The position numbers and the translations under genes are program-made. Under the pieces are notes generated by a model, which searched no databases, was not told where the DNA came from, and saw only the letters and a program-made list of their open reading frames with translations. Positions 53,302 to 63,194 of a DNA stretch of 64,000 nucleotides are shown in pieces. Every line of letters starts with the position of its first letter. Position 1 is the stretch's first letter. The stretch is from Actinomadura sp. NBRC 104412 (GTDB taxonomy: Bacteria > Actinomycetota > Actinomycetes > Streptosporangiales > Streptosporangiaceae), in the NCBI RefSeq assembly GCF_030269515.1, contig NZ_BSTM01000002.1, forward strand, positions 372,001 to 436,000. The letters are read 5' to 3'.

Positions 53302-55314
53302 GTGACCGACACCACCCGGGGCACCGGACGTGGCCCGTCCTTGGCCGCACCCGGCGGTGCGGCACGCCCGGCGGCTCCGTGGGCGGGGGCGGTGGTGGCC
53401 TCGCTGGTGGTGCTGGCGCTGGTGGTGCGGTTCGGCGGGGCGTTCAGCGCGGAGGCGGTGCCGGGGCTGACGCGATCGGGGGCGCTGACCAAGGGCGGCT
53501 TGGCCATCGCGGAATTGGCGGCGCATCTGTGCTCGGCGGTGGCGGCGGGCCGGCTGCTCCTGGCGGCGGTCTTCCTGCCGGGGGACGCCCCGGCCGCCCT
53601 GGTGCGCCGCCATCTGCGGGCGGCGGCGCTGTGGGCGGCGGCGTGGGCGGTGGCGGCGCTGGCCGTGGTGATGTTCTCGGCGGCGGACCTGTTCGGCGTG
53701 CCGGTCACCACGGGCGTGACGGGCAACATGCTGCGCACGTTCCTGCTGGAGCTGCCGCAGGGCCGGGCGCTGATGCTCGTGGCGCTGGCGGCCGTGGCGG
53801 TGGCCGTGCTGGCGCAGACGACCTCCACGCCGTCGGGAGCGGCCGGGCTGCTGCTGGTGGCGCTGGCGGGTGTGCTGCCTCCGGTGTTCACCGGTCACGC
53901 GACGGCGATGGCGTATCACGCGTGGGCCGTCTACAGCCTGGTGGCGCATGTGCTGGCCGCGGCCCTGTGGGTGGGCGGCCTGGTGGTGCTGGTCGCGGTG
54001 GGCCGCGACCCTGATCGAACCGGTGCCGGGTCGTTCCCGGCGGTGGTGGCCCGCTACAGCGCCCTGGCGGGGGCCTGCTTCGCCGTGGTGGCGGTGAGCG
54101 GCCTGGTGAACGCGTGGGTGCGGCTGGGCGGGTTCGACGTGGGGTCCCGGTACGGGGCGCTGGTGGTGGCCAAGGCGGCGGCCCTGGTGGCGCTGGGCGG
54201 GTTCGGGTGGTGGCACCGGCGGGTGAGCGTCCCCGGCCTGCGTCCGGTGCCGGGGCCGGGGGCCTCGCCGTCGGATCGGCGCGGCCGTGAGGTGTTCGTG
54301 CGGATCGCCGCCGTCGAGGTGGTGGTGATGGCGGCGACGATGGCGCTGGCCACGGGCCTGTCGCGGACGCCTCCGCCCGAGGTGCCGCAGGGCACCCTGG
54401 ACCTGGTGGCGCTGAAGCTGGGGTTCCCGCTGCCGGGCCCGGCGTCCTGGGAGGCGTTCCTGCTGAACTGGCGCCCGGATCCGCTGCTGCTGCCGCTGGT
54501 GCTGCTCGGCGCCGTCCTGTACGGGGCCTGGGTGCGGCGGTTGCGCCGTGCCGGGTGGTCCTGGCCCGTGCCGCGCGTCGTGGCGTGGTACGGGGGGCTT
54601 GCGGTGATGCTGGTGGCCACGTCCGGGGGGCTGGCCCGTTACAGCATGGTGCTGTTCAGCGCGCACGTCGTGCAGCATCTGCTGCTGAGCGTGCTGGTGC
54701 CGGTGCTGCTGCTGGCGGGCGCTCCGGTGACGCTCGTCCTGCGCGCCCTGCCGCGCCGGCCGGACGAGGGCGGGCGGGCGGCGCGTGAGCTTGTGGTGGC
54801 GGCGCTGCGCAGCCGGGCGGTGGCGGCGGCGTGCCATCCGGTGGTGGCTCCGCTGGTGTTCGTGGTGTCGCTGCACGGGTTCTACTTCTCCCCGCTGCTG
54901 GAGACGTCGTTGCGCGACCACGCGGTGCATTCGGCGGCGATGGCGGTGTTCGTGGTGGCGGGCCTGGCGTACCTGTGGCCGCTGGTGGGGGTGGATCCGC
55001 TGCCGCGGCGCCCGCCGCCGTGGGCGCGGTTCCTGCTGGCGGCGGCGGTGGTGGTGCCGTTCCACACGGTGTTCGGCGTGATGGTCTTGGGTTCGGGCGA
55101 GGTGCTGGCTTCCGGGTGGTTCACGCGCCTGGGCCGTACATGGGGGTCGTCGCCGCTGGCCGACCAGCGGCTGGGCGGCGGGCTGCTGTGGGCGCTCGGC
55201 GTGATCGCCGCGCTGACCGTGATCGCCGCGCTGGCCAACCGGTGGCTGCGGGACGGCCCGCCCGTCCACCGGGCCGTCCCGCTGGCCGTGGAGGCTCAGC
55301 TCACCGAGGAGTAG
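53302..55314 (+). CDS. CopD/CtaG fusion membrane protein
   Basis: The 670-residue product joins two membrane modules. Residues about 20-370 form a copper-resistance CopD-like domain (FTGHATAMAYHAWAVYSLVAHVLAAALWVGG). Residues about 390-650 form a CtaG domain of cytochrome c oxidase assembly (VLFSAHVVQHLLLSVLVPVLLL, LHGFYFSPLLETSLRDH). About fourteen spans are expected, and His residues at the outer face suit copper transfer. Such fusions are common in actinobacteria. I chose the GTG at 53302; one at 53290 overlaps the upstream stop. Its end overlaps helY on the other strand by 19 bases. Confidence 0.9.
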   Translation: MTDTTRGTGRGPSLAAPGGAARPAAPWAGAVVASLVVLALVVRFGGAFSAEAVPGLTRSGALTKGGLAIAELAAHLCSAVAAGRLLLAAVFLPGDAPAALVRRHLRAAALWAAAWAVAALAVVMFSAADLFGVPVTTGVTGNMLRTFLLELPQGRALMLVALAAVAVAVLAQTTSTPSGAAGLLLVALAGVLPPVFTGHATAMAYHAWAVYSLVAHVLAAALWVGGLVVLVAVGRDPDRTGAGSFPAVVARYSALAGACFAVVAVSGLVNAWVRLGGFDVGSRYGALVVAKAAALVALGGFGWWHRRVSVPGLRPVPGPGASPSDRRGREVFVRIAAVEVVVMAATMALATGLSRTPPPEVPQGTLDLVALKLGFPLPGPASWEAFLLNWRPDPLLLPLVLLGAVLYGAWVRRLRRAGWSWPVPRVVAWYGGLAVMLVATSGGLARYSMVLFSAHVVQHLLLSVLVPVLLLAGAPVTLVLRALPRRPDEGGRAARELVVAALRSRAVAAACHPVVAPLVFVVSLHGFYFSPLLETSLRDHAVHSAAMAVFVVAGLAYLWPLVGVDPLPRRPPPWARFLLAAAVVVPFHTVFGVMVLGSGEVLASGWFTRLGRTWGSSPLADQRLGGGLLWALGVIAALTVIAALANRWLRDGPPVHRAVPLAVEAQLTEE

Positions 55315-58094
55315 GCGACGACGCCGCGCCGCATCGCGTCCATGGCCTTGCGGGCGGTCCTGCGGACGTGGGAGTCGGGTGGTGAGGCGTCGGCGACCTG
55401 CCCGAGCAGGTCCACGAGCTGCTTGACGGCCCGGACGAAGTCACCGGCGGTCATGTCGGTCTCCAGCAGCACCTCGTCCAGGTCCTGGCCCTTGGCCCAC
55501 CGGTAGGCGGTCCAGGCGAACCCCAGGTCGGGTTCGCGCAGGAAGGAGACGCGGTTGTCCTTCTCCACGCCGTCCAGCTCCCCCCACAGCCGCACCATGG
55601 CGGCCAGGGCGTCGCGGGTGGGCCCGGTGGGGGTCTTGGGCGGGGCCGCGTCGTCGGGCTGCCGCGACTCGTACACCAGCGCGGACACGCACGCGGCCAG
55701 CTCGGCGGGATCGAGGGTGTCCCACAGGCCGGCGCGCAGGCTCTCGGCGGTGAGCAGGTCCAGCTCGTTGTAGATGCGGCCCAGGCGGCGTCCCTCGTCG
55801 GTGACGGCGCCGTCCCGCAGGTAACCGAGCTGTTCCAGGACGGCGCACACGCGGTCGAACGTGCGGGCGATGACCTGGGACCGTCCCTCGACGCGGCGGC
55901 GCAACTGCTCGGTCTCGCGTTCCAGGCGGAAGTAGCGTTCGGCCCAGCGGGCGTGGTTCTCGCGGTCGGCGCAGCCGTGCACGGGGTGGGCGCGCAGCTC
56001 GGCCCGCAGCCGCGTGATCTCCTCGTCCTCGGTGGCGGGGGTGTCGCGGTGGCGGCGCCGTTCCCGCACCCGTTCCTGCACGTCCTCGGGCAGCTTGTTG
56101 CGCAGCGTGGACGCCAGGTCGCGGCGGGCCTGCGGGTTGCGCGGGCTGAAGGACTTGGGGATGCGGATGCGCTCGACGGGGTCCACGGGACGGGGGAAGT
56201 CCTGCACCGACAGGCGCTGCACGGACCGGTTCACGGTCAGCACCAGCGGGGCGGGCCCGTCGGAGCGGCGGCCCAGGCCCGGGTCCAGGACGACGGCGGC
56301 GCCGGAGCGGCGCCCGGCCGGCACCAGGATGACGTCGCCGGGCCGCAGGTGCTCCAGGGACCGGGCGGCCTCCGCGCGGCGGGAGGAGGACCGCTCGCGC
56401 GACACCTCGGCCTCGCGGTCGGACAGGCGGCGGCGCAGCGCGGCGTACTCCATGAAGTCGCCCCGGTCGCATTCGGCGGCCTTGGCGTAGCCCTCCAAAG
56501 CCTCCTCGTTCTTGCGGACCTGCCGGGCCAGCCCGACGACGGCACGGTCGGCCTGGAACTGGGCGAAGGACTCCTCCAGCAGGTTGCGGGCGCGCTCGAC
56601 GCCGACGGCGCCGACGAGGTTGACGGCCATGTTGTACGACGGCCGGAAGCTGGAGTTCAGCGGGTAGGTGCGGGCGCCGGCCAGCCCGGCGACCGAGCCC
56701 GGGTCGACGCTGGGCGTCCACAGCACCACCGCGTGCCCCTCCACGTCGATGCCGCGGCGCCCGGCGCGCCCCGTGAGCTGGGTGTACTCGCCGGGGGTGA
56801 GGTCGACGTGGGCCTCGCCGTTCCACTTGTCCAGCTTCTCGATCACGACGGTGCGGGCCGGCATGTTGATGCCCAGCGCCAGCGTCTCGGTGGCGAACAC
56901 CACCTTGATCAGCCCGCGGGTGAACAGCTCCTCGACGATCTCCTTGAAGGTGGGCAGCATCCCGGCGTGGTGGGCGGCGATGCCGCGCTCCAGCCCGGCC
57001 AGGAAGTCGTCGTAGCCCAGCACGCGCAGGTCGTCGGGGGAGATGTCGGCGGTGCGCAGCTCGGCGTGCGCGCGGATCTCCTCGGACTCCTCCTTGGAGG
57101 TGAGCCGCAGGTTGGCGTTGAGGCACTGCAGGACGGCGGTGTCGCAGCCGGCGCGGGAGAACACGAAGGTGATGGCGGGCAGCAGCCCGGCCCGGTCCAG
57201 CCGTTCCACCACGTCGGGACGCGAGGGAGGCCGGAACCGCGTGGGGCGGGGCGCGCGGCGCCGTCCCGTCCGCCGCCCCTGGTTGATCTTGGCGCGGCGG
57301 ACCTCCTCCACGGCCATCCGCTGAAGCTGCGGGTTGATCCGCGCGGGCCGGTCGGCGCCCTTCCCGCCGCGGCCCTTCCCGGGACCGGTGTCGACGAACA
57401 GGTCGTACAGGCGCGTGCCCACCATCATGTGCTGGAACAGGGGGACGGGCCGGTGCTCGTCGACGATCACGGCGGTGTCGCCGCGGACGGCCTGCAGCCA
57501 CTCGCCGAACTCCTCGGCGTTGCTGACGGTCGCCGACAGCGCCACGATCCGCACCGAGTCGGGAACGTGGATGATCACTTCTTCCCAGACGGCGCCGCGG
57601 AACCGGTCGGCCAGGTAGTGCACCTCGTCCATGACCACGTACGCCAGCCCGGACAGGGTGGGCGAGGAGGCGTAGAGCATGTTGCGCAGCACCTCGGTCG
57701 TCATCACGACGATCGGGGCCTCCCCGTTGACGCTGTTGTCGCCGGTGAGCAGCCCCACCTTCGCCGCCCCGTACCGGGCGACCAGGTCGGCGTACTTCTG
57801 GTTGGACAGCGCCTTGATGGGGGTGGTGTAGAAGCATTTGCCGCCGCCGGTGAGGGCCAGGTGGACGGCGAACTCCCCCACCACGGTCTTGCCGGAGCCG
57901 GTGGGCGCGGCGACCAGCACGCCGCTGCCGCCCTCCAGCGCCCGGCACGCCTCGAGCTGGAACGGGTCGAGCTCGAAGTCGTACAGGGTGCGGAAGTCCA
58001 GGAGGGCGGGGCCGTTCCCGGCGGTGCGGGCGCGGTAGGCGGAGTACCGCTGCGCCGGGGACCCGGCTGCCGACTGCGTGTCGGGCGTGGTCAT
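55296..58094 (-). CDS. helY: Ski2-like DEAD/DEVH RNA helicase HelY
   Basis: The 932-residue superfamily-2 helicase has motif I AAPTGSGKTVVGE, Ia YTTPIKALSNQK, II VMDEVHYLADR, III ALSATVSNAEE, and VI QLTGRAGRRGIDVEGHAV. A Ski2-type C-terminal DSHCT region follows (VYESRQPDDAAPP). An insertion rich in Arg/Lys (NQGRRTGRRRAPRP) lies at about residue 280 before motif IV. It unwinds RNA using ATP. It is the last of the pafB-pafC-tatA-tatC-helY group, in the same order as Rv2096c-Rv2092c. Confidence 0.94.
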   Translation of the reverse strand: MTTPDTQSAAGSPAQRYSAYRARTAGNGPALLDFRTLYDFELDPFQLEACRALEGGSGVLVAAPTGSGKTVVGEFAVHLALTGGGKCFYTTPIKALSNQKYADLVARYGAAKVGLLTGDNSVNGEAPIVVMTTEVLRNMLYASSPTLSGLAYVVMDEVHYLADRFRGAVWEEVIIHVPDSVRIVALSATVSNAEEFGEWLQAVRGDTAVIVDEHRPVPLFQHMMVGTRLYDLFVDTGPGKGRGGKGADRPARINPQLQRMAVEEVRRAKINQGRRTGRRRAPRPTRFRPPSRPDVVERLDRAGLLPAITFVFSRAGCDTAVLQCLNANLRLTSKEESEEIRAHAELRTADISPDDLRVLGYDDFLAGLERGIAAHHAGMLPTFKEIVEELFTRGLIKVVFATETLALGINMPARTVVIEKLDKWNGEAHVDLTPGEYTQLTGRAGRRGIDVEGHAVVLWTPSVDPGSVAGLAGARTYPLNSSFRPSYNMAVNLVGAVGVERARNLLEESFAQFQADRAVVGLARQVRKNEEALEGYAKAAECDRGDFMEYAALRRRLSDREAEVSRERSSSRRAEAARSLEHLRPGDVILVPAGRRSGAAVVLDPGLGRRSDGPAPLVLTVNRSVQRLSVQDFPRPVDPVERIRIPKSFSPRNPQARRDLASTLRNKLPEDVQERVRERRRHRDTPATEDEEITRLRAELRAHPVHGCADRENHARWAERYFRLERETEQLRRRVEGRSQVIARTFDRVCAVLEQLGYLRDGAVTDEGRRLGRIYNELDLLTAESLRAGLWDTLDPAELAACVSALVYESRQPDDAAPPKTPTGPTRDALAAMVRLWGELDGVEKDNRVSFLREPDLGFAWTAYRWAKGQDLDEVLLETDMTAGDFVRAVKQLVDLLGQVADASPPDSHVRRTARKAMDAMRRGVVAYSSVS

Positions 58095-58206
58095 GGTTCG
58101 AGCCTACGTTCAGTCACGGCCCGATACCCAATTCGGGGCTCGCCCACCTGGACCAGCACGGGGTCCATGGGGGCGGGAGGGCCTGGGGACGGGCGGGTTC
58201 GGGCGG

Positions 58207-59070
58207 TCAGCGTGAGGTCTCGCCCTTTTCCAGCTCGGCGTCGATGGCGTCCAGGTCCAGTGGGGACGCCTCGTCGTCGGACAGGCCCTCGTAGGGGTCG
58301 GGGCGGCGGGCCCGGCGGCGGTCGTTGAGGAAGGCCAGCAGCGCCGACACCTCGAACAGCAGGACGGTGGGCATGGCCAGGGCCAGCATGGTGAACGGGT
58401 CGGCGCTGGGGGTGGCGACGGCCGCGAACACGAAGATCCCGAACACGATCATGCGCTGGGAGCGGCGGATCCGCGCGGAGCTGAGCACTCCGGCCAGGTT
58501 GAGGATCACCACGAAGAGGGGCAGCTCGAAGGTCAGGCCGAACACCAGCAGCATGGCCAGCACGTAGCCGAGGTAGTGGTCCACGGTGATCAGCGCGGCC
58601 ACGTCCTCGGGCACGAACCCCAGGAAGATCGACAGGCCCTTGTCGACGGTGATGTAGGCCAGCGCGGTGCCGACGAGGAACAGCGGGATGGCCGCGCCCA
58701 TGAACACGTACGTCCAGCGGCGCTCTTTGCGGTACAGGCCGGGCGCGACGAACGCCCACAGCTGGAACAGCCACACCGGCGAGGAGATCACCAGCCCGAG
58801 GATGAAGGCGATCTTCAGCCGGAGGAAGAAGGAGGAGAAGATCCCGTTGACCACCAGGGAGCAGTGGCCGTTGAGGTCCTTGGAGGCGTCCAGGGCGCAG
58901 TAGGGCTCCTTGAGGAAGTCCCAGACGGGGCCGAAGAGGATCCATCCGATGACGGTGCCGACCAGGATGGCCAGCATCGCCTTCAGGAGGCGGTTGCGCA
59001 GCTCCCGCAGGTGGTCCATCAGGGGCATGCGCCCCTCGGGGTCGGCGGCCCGCGGTGTGGTCAGCTTCAT
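58207..59070 (-). CDS. tatC: Twin-arginine translocase subunit TatC
   Basis: The 287-residue membrane protein has six spans and the signal-binding TatC motifs: MPLMDHLRELRNRLLKAMLA at the N-terminus, FVAPGLYRKERRW after the second span, and FGLTFELPLFVV. TatC recognises twin-arginine signals and builds the translocon with TatA. The cytoplasmic tail is acidic. It follows tatA by 116 bases on the same strand. No TatB gene is seen, which may lie elsewhere. Confidence 0.95.
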   Translation of the reverse strand: MKLTTPRAADPEGRMPLMDHLRELRNRLLKAMLAILVGTVIGWILFGPVWDFLKEPYCALDASKDLNGHCSLVVNGIFSSFFLRLKIAFILGLVISSPVWLFQLWAFVAPGLYRKERRWTYVFMGAAIPLFLVGTALAYITVDKGLSIFLGFVPEDVAALITVDHYLGYVLAMLLVFGLTFELPLFVVILNLAGVLSSARIRRSQRMIVFGIFVFAAVATPSADPFTMLALAMPTVLLFEVSALLAFLNDRRRARRPDPYEGLSDDEASPLDLDAIDAELEKGETSR

Positions 59071-59186
59071 CGTGGCAGCTCTTGGATCCGGTCGGTCTCG
59101 TCGCAGGGGGTCGCGTTCGCAGGCGGGGGGTCGGACCGAAGGCCGGCAGCGCCCCGATCAGGGGACGCCGGCCCGGCCGGACCCGA

Positions 59187-59564
59187 TCAGGAGCTCTTGC
59201 GGGCCTTGTAGTCCGACACCGGGACGCCCTCGATCGGCTCGCCGGAGGGCAGCTCGCCCTGGCGGCGGACCCGGGCGGCCTGGTCGACGCCGGCCTCGCG
59301 CTCCAGCCTGGCGGCCTCCTCGCGCAGCCGGGCGGCGCGTTCACGGGCGTCGGCGGCCGGAACGTCCTGCACGGCGGGCGCCGGCGCGGCCTCGGCCTTG
59401 CCGTCGTCCTTGTCGTCGTCCTCGCGCAGGCCCTTGGTCTCGGCCTTGAGGATGCGGGCGGACTTGCCCAGGGAGCGCGCCAGCTGCGGCAGCTTGGCCG
59501 ACCCGAAGATCAGCACGACGACCAGCAGGATGATCAGCAGTTCGGGGGTCCCGATGTTCGGCAT
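59187..59564 (-). CDS. tatA: Twin-arginine translocase subunit TatA
   Basis: The 125-residue product begins with the single TatA span ([20 protein letters not shown]) and its amphipathic helix [20 protein letters not shown], with the FG hinge. The tail is unusually long and highly charged, with a Glu/Arg coiled-coil-like segment ([20 protein letters not shown]). TatA oligomers form the pore with TatC. GAGGA lies before the ATG at 59564. Confidence 0.93.
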   Translation of the reverse strand: MPNIGTPELLIILLVVVLIFGSAKLPQLARSLGKSARILKAETKGLREDDDKDDGKAEAAPAPAVQDVPAADARERAARLREEAARLEREAGVDQAARVRRQGELPSGEPIEGVPVSDYKARKSS

Positions 59565-59601
59565 GTGAGTCCTCTTCAGCAGCGTGGTGCGTGGTGGTGC
59601 G

Positions 59602-59823
59602 TTACGACGATCGTACGCCGTCATCGGTCGGTTGTGCCTCACGGGATTCCCGCAGCGTGTGCAGTTCATCGCGCAGCTCGCGATGTTGGGGCCGCAGTCG
59701 CCTCCGGGCCCGCTCCAGTTCACGCGCGAGCCGCCGCACCCCCAGGTACACCCTGAACGAGCACACGCCCAGGACGGCCAGGCCCGCGAAGCCCAGCACG
59801 ACCGACACCCCGCCCCATGTCAC
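59602..59823 (-). CDS. Small single-span protein with coiled-coil tail
   Basis: The 73-residue product has one N-terminal span ([18 protein letters not shown]) followed by an Arg/Glu-rich helix ([21 protein letters not shown]). The GTG start lies seven bases after a TACCGT -10-like element on the minus strand and has no Shine-Dalgarno sequence, suggesting a leaderless message. It lies between pafC and tatA. It could assist the Tat translocase, but that is only inferred from position. Confidence 0.6.
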   Translation of the reverse strand: MTWGGVSVVLGFAGLAVLGVCSFRVYLGVRRLARELERARRRLRPQHRELRDELHTLRESREAQPTDDGVRSS

Positions 59824-59942
59824 CCGAGCCACGGTATCCGAAAACACCGAACCCCGCGCCCCCACGACCAGCCACTCACCCCATCCCAGCCGTCACCCCG
59901 GCCCCGAACGGCACCCAGGCGTCGCGGCCCGCGCCCCGAAGC

Positions 59943-60908
59943 CTAGAAATACAGCTTCAGGGCGCGGGCCGCGTCGGCGCGGATGTCTTCGGCGAGGTCG
60001 GCGGGGGCGATGACGCGGCCCTGGTCGCCGAGGCGCAGCGCGAGGCCGCGGATCCAGCGGGTGTCGGGGGTGCGCAGTGTGATCCGCAGGCGCCCTTCTC
60101 CCAGTTCGGTGACCTCGTCGCAGGGGTAGTAGTCGGCGACCCAGCGGCCTTGCGGGGTGAGTTCGAGGGTGACGGGAGTGTCGCCGGGTGAGGGCCGGAA
60201 GAGCCCGGCGTCGACGTCGCGGGGCTCGGCGTCGGCGGGGACCTGGGCGGGGACGTCCAGGCGGCGCAGCGCGGTGATGCGGTCGAGGCGGAAGAGGCGG
60301 ACGGCCTCGGCGCGGCGGCACCAGCCTTCCAGGTAGGTGTTGCCTTCCACGACCAGCAGCCGCATGGGGTCCACGTCGCGTTCGGTGTTCTCGTCGCGGG
60401 CGGGCACGTAATAGGACAGGTGGACGCGGCGGCCGTCGCCGATGGCCTCACGCAGCCGCCGCAGCGTGTCGCCGCGGGCGTCGACCTCCACCGCGACCTT
60501 GCCCGCGGCCTGGGCGGCGGCCCCGGCGGCGCTCTCCAGCTTGGCGATGACGCGGCTGAGCGCGTCACGGTCCTGCAGGTCGGGGATGCCGGCGAGCATG
60601 CGCAGCGCCACCAGCAGGGCGCTGGCCTCGTCCACCTTCAGCCGGAGGGGCCGGGCGATCGACTCGGCCTCGGTCACGGTGATCTCCCCGCCCTCGTAGG
60701 ACAGGTCGATCGGGCAGTAGGGGTCGGGGGCGCGCAGTTCCACGCACCACAGCAGGTTGAGGTCGTCGATCAGCTGCTTCTGGGTGATCCCGAACGCCTC
60801 GGCGGCCTCCTCCAGCGCGACCGAGTCGCGGTTCACCACGTACGGCACCAGCGCCAGCAGCCGGGCGAGGCGGCCGGTGGAGGTGGTGGCGGCGGTCTTG
60901 GCGGTCAT
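59943..60908 (-). CDS. pafC: WYL-domain transcriptional regulator PafC
   Basis: The 321-residue regulator has an N-terminal winged helix (LARLLALVPYVVNRDSVALEEAAEAFGI) and a WYL domain with VHLSYYVPARDENTERDVDP and the conserved NTYLEGWCRRAEAVRLFRLDRI. With PafB it forms the complex that switches on LexA-independent DNA-damage genes in mycobacteria. Its ATG overlaps the pafB stop by four bases. Confidence 0.93.
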   Translation of the reverse strand: MTAKTAATTSTGRLARLLALVPYVVNRDSVALEEAAEAFGITQKQLIDDLNLLWCVELRAPDPYCPIDLSYEGGEITVTEAESIARPLRLKVDEASALLVALRMLAGIPDLQDRDALSRVIAKLESAAGAAAQAAGKVAVEVDARGDTLRRLREAIGDGRRVHLSYYVPARDENTERDVDPMRLLVVEGNTYLEGWCRRAEAVRLFRLDRITALRRLDVPAQVPADAEPRDVDAGLFRPSPGDTPVTLELTPQGRWVADYYPCDEVTELGEGRLRITLRTPDTRWIRGLALRLGDQGRVIAPADLAEDIRADAARALKLYF

Positions 60909-61930
60909 GTGGGGCTCATCTCGGGCTCGTCGTCGCGGCCGTCCTCGCCCGGCCCGCTGCCGGCGGCGAGGGCTGCCTTGAGGTGCTGGATGACGGCGTC
61001 GCGCAGGTCGGGCGGGTCCAGGACGACCACGTCGTCGGCGAACCTGGCCAGGTAGGGCGCGAAGCGGTCGGTGTCGCGGAAGGTGAGGGTGGCCTCGTCC
61101 CAGGTCCCGTCGCCGACGGGACGCACGTCCTTGGCCCAGCGGCGGGGGCCCTGGGCGGCGCCGGCCCGCAGCCGCACCGTCGCGGGGCGCGGCTCGCTGA
61201 CCGGGTCCTCCCAGTCGAAGGCGATGCGGCGCACGTCCACGCCCTCGGGGACGGTGACGGATCCGGCCGGCCCGTCGGGCACCACCTCGCCGGTGATGCG
61301 GCTGAGCCGGAACACCCGGGTCTGCCCGCGGTCGCGGTCGTGCCCGACCACGTACCAGCGGCCGCGGCGGCTCACCACGCCCCACGGCTCCAGGTGCCGG
61401 CGGGCGGAGGCGGTGCGGCCCACGCCCTGGTAGTCGAAGGCGACGGGGCGGCCGTCGCGGACCGCCTCCCACAGCGCGGGGAACGCGGGCTCGCCGGTGT
61501 CCAGGCGCGGCTCGATCGCCATGGCGGACCCGGCGCCCACCGGGTCGGTCTCGACCCCGGCGGCGCGCAGCTTCAGCAGGGCGCCGGAGGCGGCGTCGGC
61601 CATGCTGGCGCGCTGCCACACCCGCGCGGCCAGGCCGAGCACCGCGGCCTCGTCGGGGGTCAGGTGGATGTCGGGCAGCTCGTATGCCTGCGGCGGGATC
61701 CGGTACCCGATCTCCTCGCCGGTGCCGCCCGGCTGGTCGCTGCCCACCTCCAGGGGGACGCCCAGCTCCCGCAGCTCCTCCTTGTCGCGCTCGAACATCC
61801 GCTTGAACGCCTCGTCGGAGTCGGGGTAGCCGGGGACGGCCCGCCGGATCTGCTCGGCGGTCAGGTAGCGCCGTGTGGCCAGCAGGCACACCACCAGGTT
61901 GAGCAGCCGCTCGGTCTTGCGCCGCGACAC
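60905..61930 (-). CDS. pafB: WYL-domain transcriptional regulator PafB
   Basis: The 341-residue product has an N-terminal HTH (RKTERLLNLVVCLLATRRYLTAEQI) followed by the PafB-specific FKRMFERDKEELRELGVPLEV. The WYL domain carries VAFDYQGVGRTASARRHLEPWG and GRWYVVGHDRDRGQTRVFRLSRI. I chose the GTG at 61930 because GGAGG lies seven bases upstream. It is the first gene of the pafB-pafC pair. The usual upstream pafA and proteasome genes are not within the window, which continues to the right with other genes. Confidence 0.93.
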   Translation of the reverse strand: MSRRKTERLLNLVVCLLATRRYLTAEQIRRAVPGYPDSDEAFKRMFERDKEELRELGVPLEVGSDQPGGTGEEIGYRIPPQAYELPDIHLTPDEAAVLGLAARVWQRASMADAASGALLKLRAAGVETDPVGAGSAMAIEPRLDTGEPAFPALWEAVRDGRPVAFDYQGVGRTASARRHLEPWGVVSRRGRWYVVGHDRDRGQTRVFRLSRITGEVVPDGPAGSVTVPEGVDVRRIAFDWEDPVSEPRPATVRLRAGAAQGPRRWAKDVRPVGDGTWDEATLTFRDTDRFAPYLARFADDVVVLDPPDLRDAVIQHLKAALAAGSGPGEDGRDDEPEMSPT

Positions 61931-62090
61931 GTGCCACCTCCCGCCTTCACGCCGCCCGCGGGCCCCGGGCGGGGCCCTCAGCCGATTGTCCCGTTTCCCG
62001 GGGTCCTCCCGGTCCTTTTCCACGATCTTTGGTGCCGCGCGGCCGCCGTACCGCCCGCCCGGGACCGTCCCAGGACGCTACCGTTTCCCT

Positions 62091-63170
62091 GTGATCCGAT
62101 GGCGCGAGGGCACGGTCGAGGGTATCCGCCGGGAATGGCCGGGGGCGGTCGAGCTGGACGTCACGATCGGGGACGACGGGACGCACCGCGCTCTGGCCTA
62201 CCCGGCGCTGGTGGGCCGTCCCGAACCCGGCGACACCGTCCTGCTCAACACTACGGCCTTGGCGCTGGGGCTGGGCACCGGCGGGTACGCGATCGTCGTG
62301 GCCGTGCCCGACCGGCTCCCGCCCGATCCCGCGGGCCCGGGGCACATGGTGAAGGCCCGCTACACGCCGTTGCAGGCCACGGTGCTGGGCGCCGACGAGC
62401 AGGACTCCCCGCACCACGCGCTGCTGCGCGACGCCGACTCCCTGGACGGGACGCCGGTGATCGTGGCGGATCTGCACTCGGCGCTGCCGCCGATCCTGGC
62501 GGGGCTGCTGGCGGCCCGTCCGGGCACCCGCGTGGTGTACGTGATGACCGACGGCGGCGCGCTGCCCGCCTGGTTCTCGATGTCGGTCGCGCGGCTGCGC
62601 GAGGCGGGCGTGCTGGCCGGGGCCGTCACCGCCGGGCAGGCGTTCGGCGGCGACCTGGAGGCGGTGACCGTCCACAGCGGGCTGCTGGCGGCCCGGCTGG
62701 TGCTGGACGCCGAGGTGATCGTGGTCGCGCAGGGCCCCGGCAACCTCGGGACGGGCACGACTTGGGGGTTCTCGGGGGTGTCGGCCGGGGAGGCGGTGAA
62801 CGCGGCGGCCGTGCTGTCGGGACGGCCGGTGGGGTCCCTGCGGGTCAGCGAGGCGGACGCCCGGGAACGGCACCAGGGGGTGTCCCACCACAGCCTCACC
62901 GCCTACGGCCGGGTGGCGCTCGCCCGCGCGCAGATCGTGGTGCCGGAGCTGGGCGGCGCGTTCGGCGCGCGGGTCGCCGGGGAGGCGGCCACGCTCGGCG
63001 AACGCCACGACCTGGTCCCGGTCACCGTGGAGGGCCTGCACCAGGAGCTGCGCGAGGCGGAGGAGGAGTGGGGCGTGCGGATGTCCACCATGGGACGCCG
63101 CCTGGACGCCGACCTCTGCTACTTCCTCACCGCGGCCGCCGCCGGGCGCCACACCGCGACCCTCCTGTGA
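62091..63170 (+). CDS. DUF3866 family protein
   Basis: The 359-residue product starts at a GTG six bases after TACCGT (62079-62084), a leaderless arrangement. It matches the DUF3866 pattern: MIRWREGTVEGIRREWPGA, LNTTALALGLGTGGYAIVVA, GHMVKARYTPLQATVLGADEQDS over adjoining blocks, and VVAQGPGNLGTGTTWGFSGV. The family is restricted mostly to actinobacteria and Firmicutes, and its function is unknown. Divergent to pafB. Confidence 0.88.
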   Translation: MIRWREGTVEGIRREWPGAVELDVTIGDDGTHRALAYPALVGRPEPGDTVLLNTTALALGLGTGGYAIVVAVPDRLPPDPAGPGHMVKARYTPLQATVLGADEQDSPHHALLRDADSLDGTPVIVADLHSALPPILAGLLAARPGTRVVYVMTDGGALPAWFSMSVARLREAGVLAGAVTAGQAFGGDLEAVTVHSGLLAARLVLDAEVIVVAQGPGNLGTGTTWGFSGVSAGEAVNAAAVLSGRPVGSLRVSEADARERHQGVSHHSLTAYGRVALARAQIVVPELGGAFGARVAGEAATLGERHDLVPVTVEGLHQELREAEEEWGVRMSTMGRRLDADLCYFLTAAAAGRHTATLL

Positions 63171-63194
63171 CGCGGGTTCCCGAGCATCCTCAGA

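Noticed and set aside
53379..54014. Alternative plus-strand frames inside the CopD/CtaG gene
   Set aside because: These are Gly/Ala-rich shadows of the membrane protein frame.
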